From Chitinophaga pinensis (GTDB taxonomy: Bacteria > Bacteroidota > Bacteroidia > Flavobacteriales_D > Crocinitomicaceae), in contig CAMBRH010000204.1 of assembly GCA_945870115.1 (NCBI GenBank), positions 1 to 6,595 of the forward strand: DNA of 6,595 nucleotides. The letters run 5' to 3'. Position numbers and translations under genes: made by a program. Under the pieces are notes generated by a model that was not told the origin of the DNA, did not search any database, and saw only the letters and a list, made by a program, of their open reading frames with translations. Below are positions 4,673 through 6,595 of this stretch, one piece after another. The stretch's first letter is position 1. Every line of letters begins with the position of its first letter.

Positions 4673-6595
4673 CTACATGTTTCTGCGGTACTGCCCTCCA
4701 ACTTCAAACAAAGCATTCGTAATCTCACCCAAACTCGCATATTTACACATTTCCATCAATTGCTCAAACATGTTTTTGTTTTGAATCGCAGCTTGCTGAA
4801 TGTCCTGTATTCCCGCTTCTTTTTTGTCTAAATGTGCTTTTTGAAGATTTGCCAACATTCCGATTTGGTATTGTTTTTCCTCTTCGGTTGCACGAACAAC
4901 TTCTTTAGGTAAAACAGTTGGAGAACCTTTTGAACTTAAGAAAGTATTTACACCAATAATTGGAAATTCACCGTTATGTTTCAAAGTTTCGTAATATAAA
5001 GATTCTTCTTGAATTTTTGAACGTTGGTACATCGTTTCCATCGCACCTAAAACTCCTCCACGTTCCGTAATTCTGTCAAATTCAGTTAAAACTGCTTCTT
5101 CCACTAAATCCGTTAATTCTTCAATAATGAATGAACCTTGAAGCGGATTTTCGTTTTTCGCTAAACCTAATTCACGGTTGATAATCAACTGAATAGCCAT
5201 TGCTCTTCTAACAGATTCTTCCGTTGGAGTTGTAATTGCTTCGTCGTAAGCGTTGGTATGCAATGAATTACAATTATCATAAATCGCATACAAAGCTTGC
5301 AAGGTTGTACGAATATCGTTGAAATCAATTTCTTGTGCATGCAATGAACGACCAGAAGTTTGAATGTGGTATTTCAACATTTGCGCTCTTGGATTTGCAC
5401 CGTATTTTTTCGCCATAGCTTTCGCCCAAATTCTTCTCGCAACACGACCAATCACAGCGTATTCTGGATCGATTCCGTTTGAGAAAAAGAAGGATAAATT
5501 CGGTCCAAAATCATTGATACTCATTCCACGACTTAAATAGTATTCCACGTAAGTGAAACCATTTGAAAGCGTAAATGCCAACTGTGTAATTGGATTTGCT
5601 CCAGCTTCCGCAATGTGATAACCAGAAATAGAAACAGAGTAAAAATTTCTAACTCCTTTGTCAATGAAATATTGTTGCACATCGCCCATCAAACGCAAAG
5701 CAAATTCAGTTGAGAAAATACAGGTATTTTGTGCCTGATCTTCTTTTAAAATATCTGCTTGTACCGTCCCACGAACTTGCATCAAAGTTTCCGTTTTGAT
5801 TTTTTGATACACATCAGCAGGAAGAACTAAATCTCCAGTAACTCCTAACAACATCAAACCTAAACCATCATTTCCTTGCGGTAAATCGCCTTGATAACTT
5901 GGTCTTTCGATTCCCTTTTTCTTATAAATATCGGCAATTTTTGCTTCAATTTCTTTTTCTAATCCGTTTTCTTTGATGAATTTCTCACAATTTTGATCAA
6001 TTGCAGCATTCATAAAGAAACCTAACAACATCGGTGCTGGACCGTTAATTGTCATCGAAACAGAAGTCATTGTATGCGATAAATCAAATCCAGAGTACAA
6101 TTTTTTGGCATCGTCCAAACAGCAAATTGACACACCAGAATTTCCAATTTTACCGTAAATATCTGGTCTTAAATCTGGATCATTTCCGTATAAAGTTACA
6201 GAATCAAATGCCGTTGAAAGTCTTTTTGCAGGCATTCCCAAACTCACATAGTGAAAACGCTTGTTCGTTCTTTCTGGCCCACCTTCTCCTGCAAACATAC
6301 GAGTTGGATCTTCTCCTTCGCGTTTGAAAGGAAATAATCCAGCTGTATATGGAAATTCTCCTGGGACATTTTCTTGTAAATTCCAACGTAAAATATCTCC
6401 CCAAGAAGTATATTTTGGAGTTGCAATTTTTGGAATTTGTAAGTGAGAAAGTGATTCTGTATGCGTGTCTAATTTCAGTATTTTATCACGGACTTTGAAC
6501 TCAAAAGTTGGATTTTTATACAATTGTTTCTTTTCTTCCCACTTTTGAAGAATGTCCCAATTTTTTGGATCAAAATCTAATTTTTCTTTTTCTAA
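4673..6595 (-). CDS. icmF: Fused isobutyryl-CoA mutase IcmF, C-terminal mutase part (5' end beyond the window)
   Basis: The frame is open to the right edge, giving 640 residues of the C-terminal part. A TTG at 6523 is internal, not a start. IcmF proteins are about 1,100 residues: B12-binding domain, MeaI-type GTPase chaperone, then the mutase TIM barrel; only linker plus barrel is here. Numbering from the window edge, FPYTAGLFPFKREGEDPTRM precedes F101, where methylmalonyl-CoA mutase has its substrate-selecting Tyr. EDQAQNT places Q289 where that enzyme has its carboxylate-binding Arg. SISGYHIAEAGAN carries Y326 and H327, aligned with the catalytic-site Tyr-His pair. The roughly 65-residue insertion around 205-275 and the GGQYRRNM end are also IcmF-like. 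The Phe/Gln pair predicts isobutyryl-CoA/n-butyryl-CoA interconversion, with the adenosylcobalamin radical made in the parts outside the window. The gene is visibly less AT-rich than its neighbours. It ends about 110 bases before the antitoxin, with no obvious terminator between. Confidence 0.9.
   Translation of the reverse strand, partial: LEKEKLDFDPKNWDILQKWEEKKQLYKNPTFEFKVRDKILKLDTHTESLSHLQIPKIATPKYTSWGDILRWNLQENVPGEFPYTAGLFPFKREGEDPTRMFAGEGGPERTNKRFHYVSLGMPAKRLSTAFDSVTLYGNDPDLRPDIYGKIGNSGVSICCLDDAKKLYSGFDLSHTMTSVSMTINGPAPMLLGFFMNAAIDQNCEKFIKENGLEKEIEAKIADIYKKKGIERPSYQGDLPQGNDGLGLMLLGVTGDLVLPADVYQKIKTETLMQVRGTVQADILKEDQAQNTCIFSTEFALRLMGDVQQYFIDKGVRNFYSVSISGYHIAEAGANPITQLAFTLSNGFTYVEYYLSRGMSINDFGPNLSFFFSNGIDPEYAVIGRVARRIWAKAMAKKYGANPRAQMLKYHIQTSGRSLHAQEIDFNDIRTTLQALYAIYDNCNSLHTNAYDEAITTPTEESVRRAMAIQLIINRELGLAKNENPLQGSFIIEELTDLVEEAVLTEFDRITERGGVLGAMETMYQRSKIQEESLYYETLKHNGEFPIIGVNTFLSSKGSPTVLPKEVVRATEEEKQYQIGMLANLQKAHLDKKEAGIQDIQQAAIQNKNMFEQLMEMCKYASLGEITNALFEVGGQYRRNM

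Noticed and set aside
4445..4831. Plus-strand open frame of 128 codons across the antitoxin start and the icmF 3' end.
   Set aside because: It is antisense to two convincing genes, and its product has no domain-like character.
6049..6446. Several short open frames on both strands within the mutase gene.
   Set aside because: All lie inside the strongly conserved mutase barrel coding sequence and have no recognisable products.
6521..6523. Possible start of the mutase at a TTG codon.
   Set aside because: The reading frame continues without a stop to the right edge, and the extra 24 residues read as the linker expected before an IcmF barrel. The gene is simply cut by the window.
1..6595. CRISPR arrays, tRNA or rRNA genes.
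   Set aside because: No regularly spaced direct repeats with spacers and no cloverleaf-like or ribosomal sequence were seen on either strand.

Overview
The window looks like chromosomal DNA from a low-GC member of the Bacteroidota, most likely Flavobacteriales. Three observations support this. There is a large secreted protein with SprB-type repeats and a gliding-motility/type IX secretion (T9SS) C-terminal domain. Several genes are preceded by the Bacteroidota -7 promoter box TAnnTTTG rather than an E. coli-type -10. The region is very AT-rich, with A-rich leaders in place of Shine-Dalgarno sequences. Every gene I can support lies on the minus strand, so transcription runs from the right edge to the left edge.

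Layout, in order of transcription. (1) 6595-4673: the C-terminal mutase part (640 residues) of a B12-dependent acyl-CoA mutase. It matches the fused isobutyryl-CoA mutase IcmF better than methylmalonyl-CoA mutase; its N-terminal part lies beyond the window. (2) 4560-4085: a two-gene type II toxin-antitoxin module (small antitoxin, then a YafQ/RelE-type mRNA interferase) with a good promoter and operator-like repeats. (3) 3910-3533: an unrecognised 125-residue, very AT-rich protein. (4) 3427-2918: a small exported TPR protein followed by a hairpin. (5) 2917-2658: an intergenic stretch with a hairpin, an 11-bp tandem repeat and a promoter box. (6) 2657-156: an 833-residue cell-surface protein built from two copies of a cysteine-rich module, an Ig-like region, two SprB-type repeats, a PKD-like region and a T9SS sorting domain. 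(7) 71-1: the first 23 codons of what looks like an IS1595-family transposase, cut by the left edge and preceded by a perfect 8-bp hairpin.

The genes do not form one pathway. A conserved metabolic gene (icmF) is followed by what looks like an accessory strip: toxin-antitoxin, orphan gene, small TPR protein, surface protein and insertion sequence. Each unit appears to have its own promoter, apart from the translationally coupled toxin-antitoxin pair. I found no clear new defence or mobile system. The items most worth a second look are the duplicated cysteine module of the surface protein, the operator-like repeats of the toxin-antitoxin promoter, the orphan 125-residue protein, and the IS end at the left edge.
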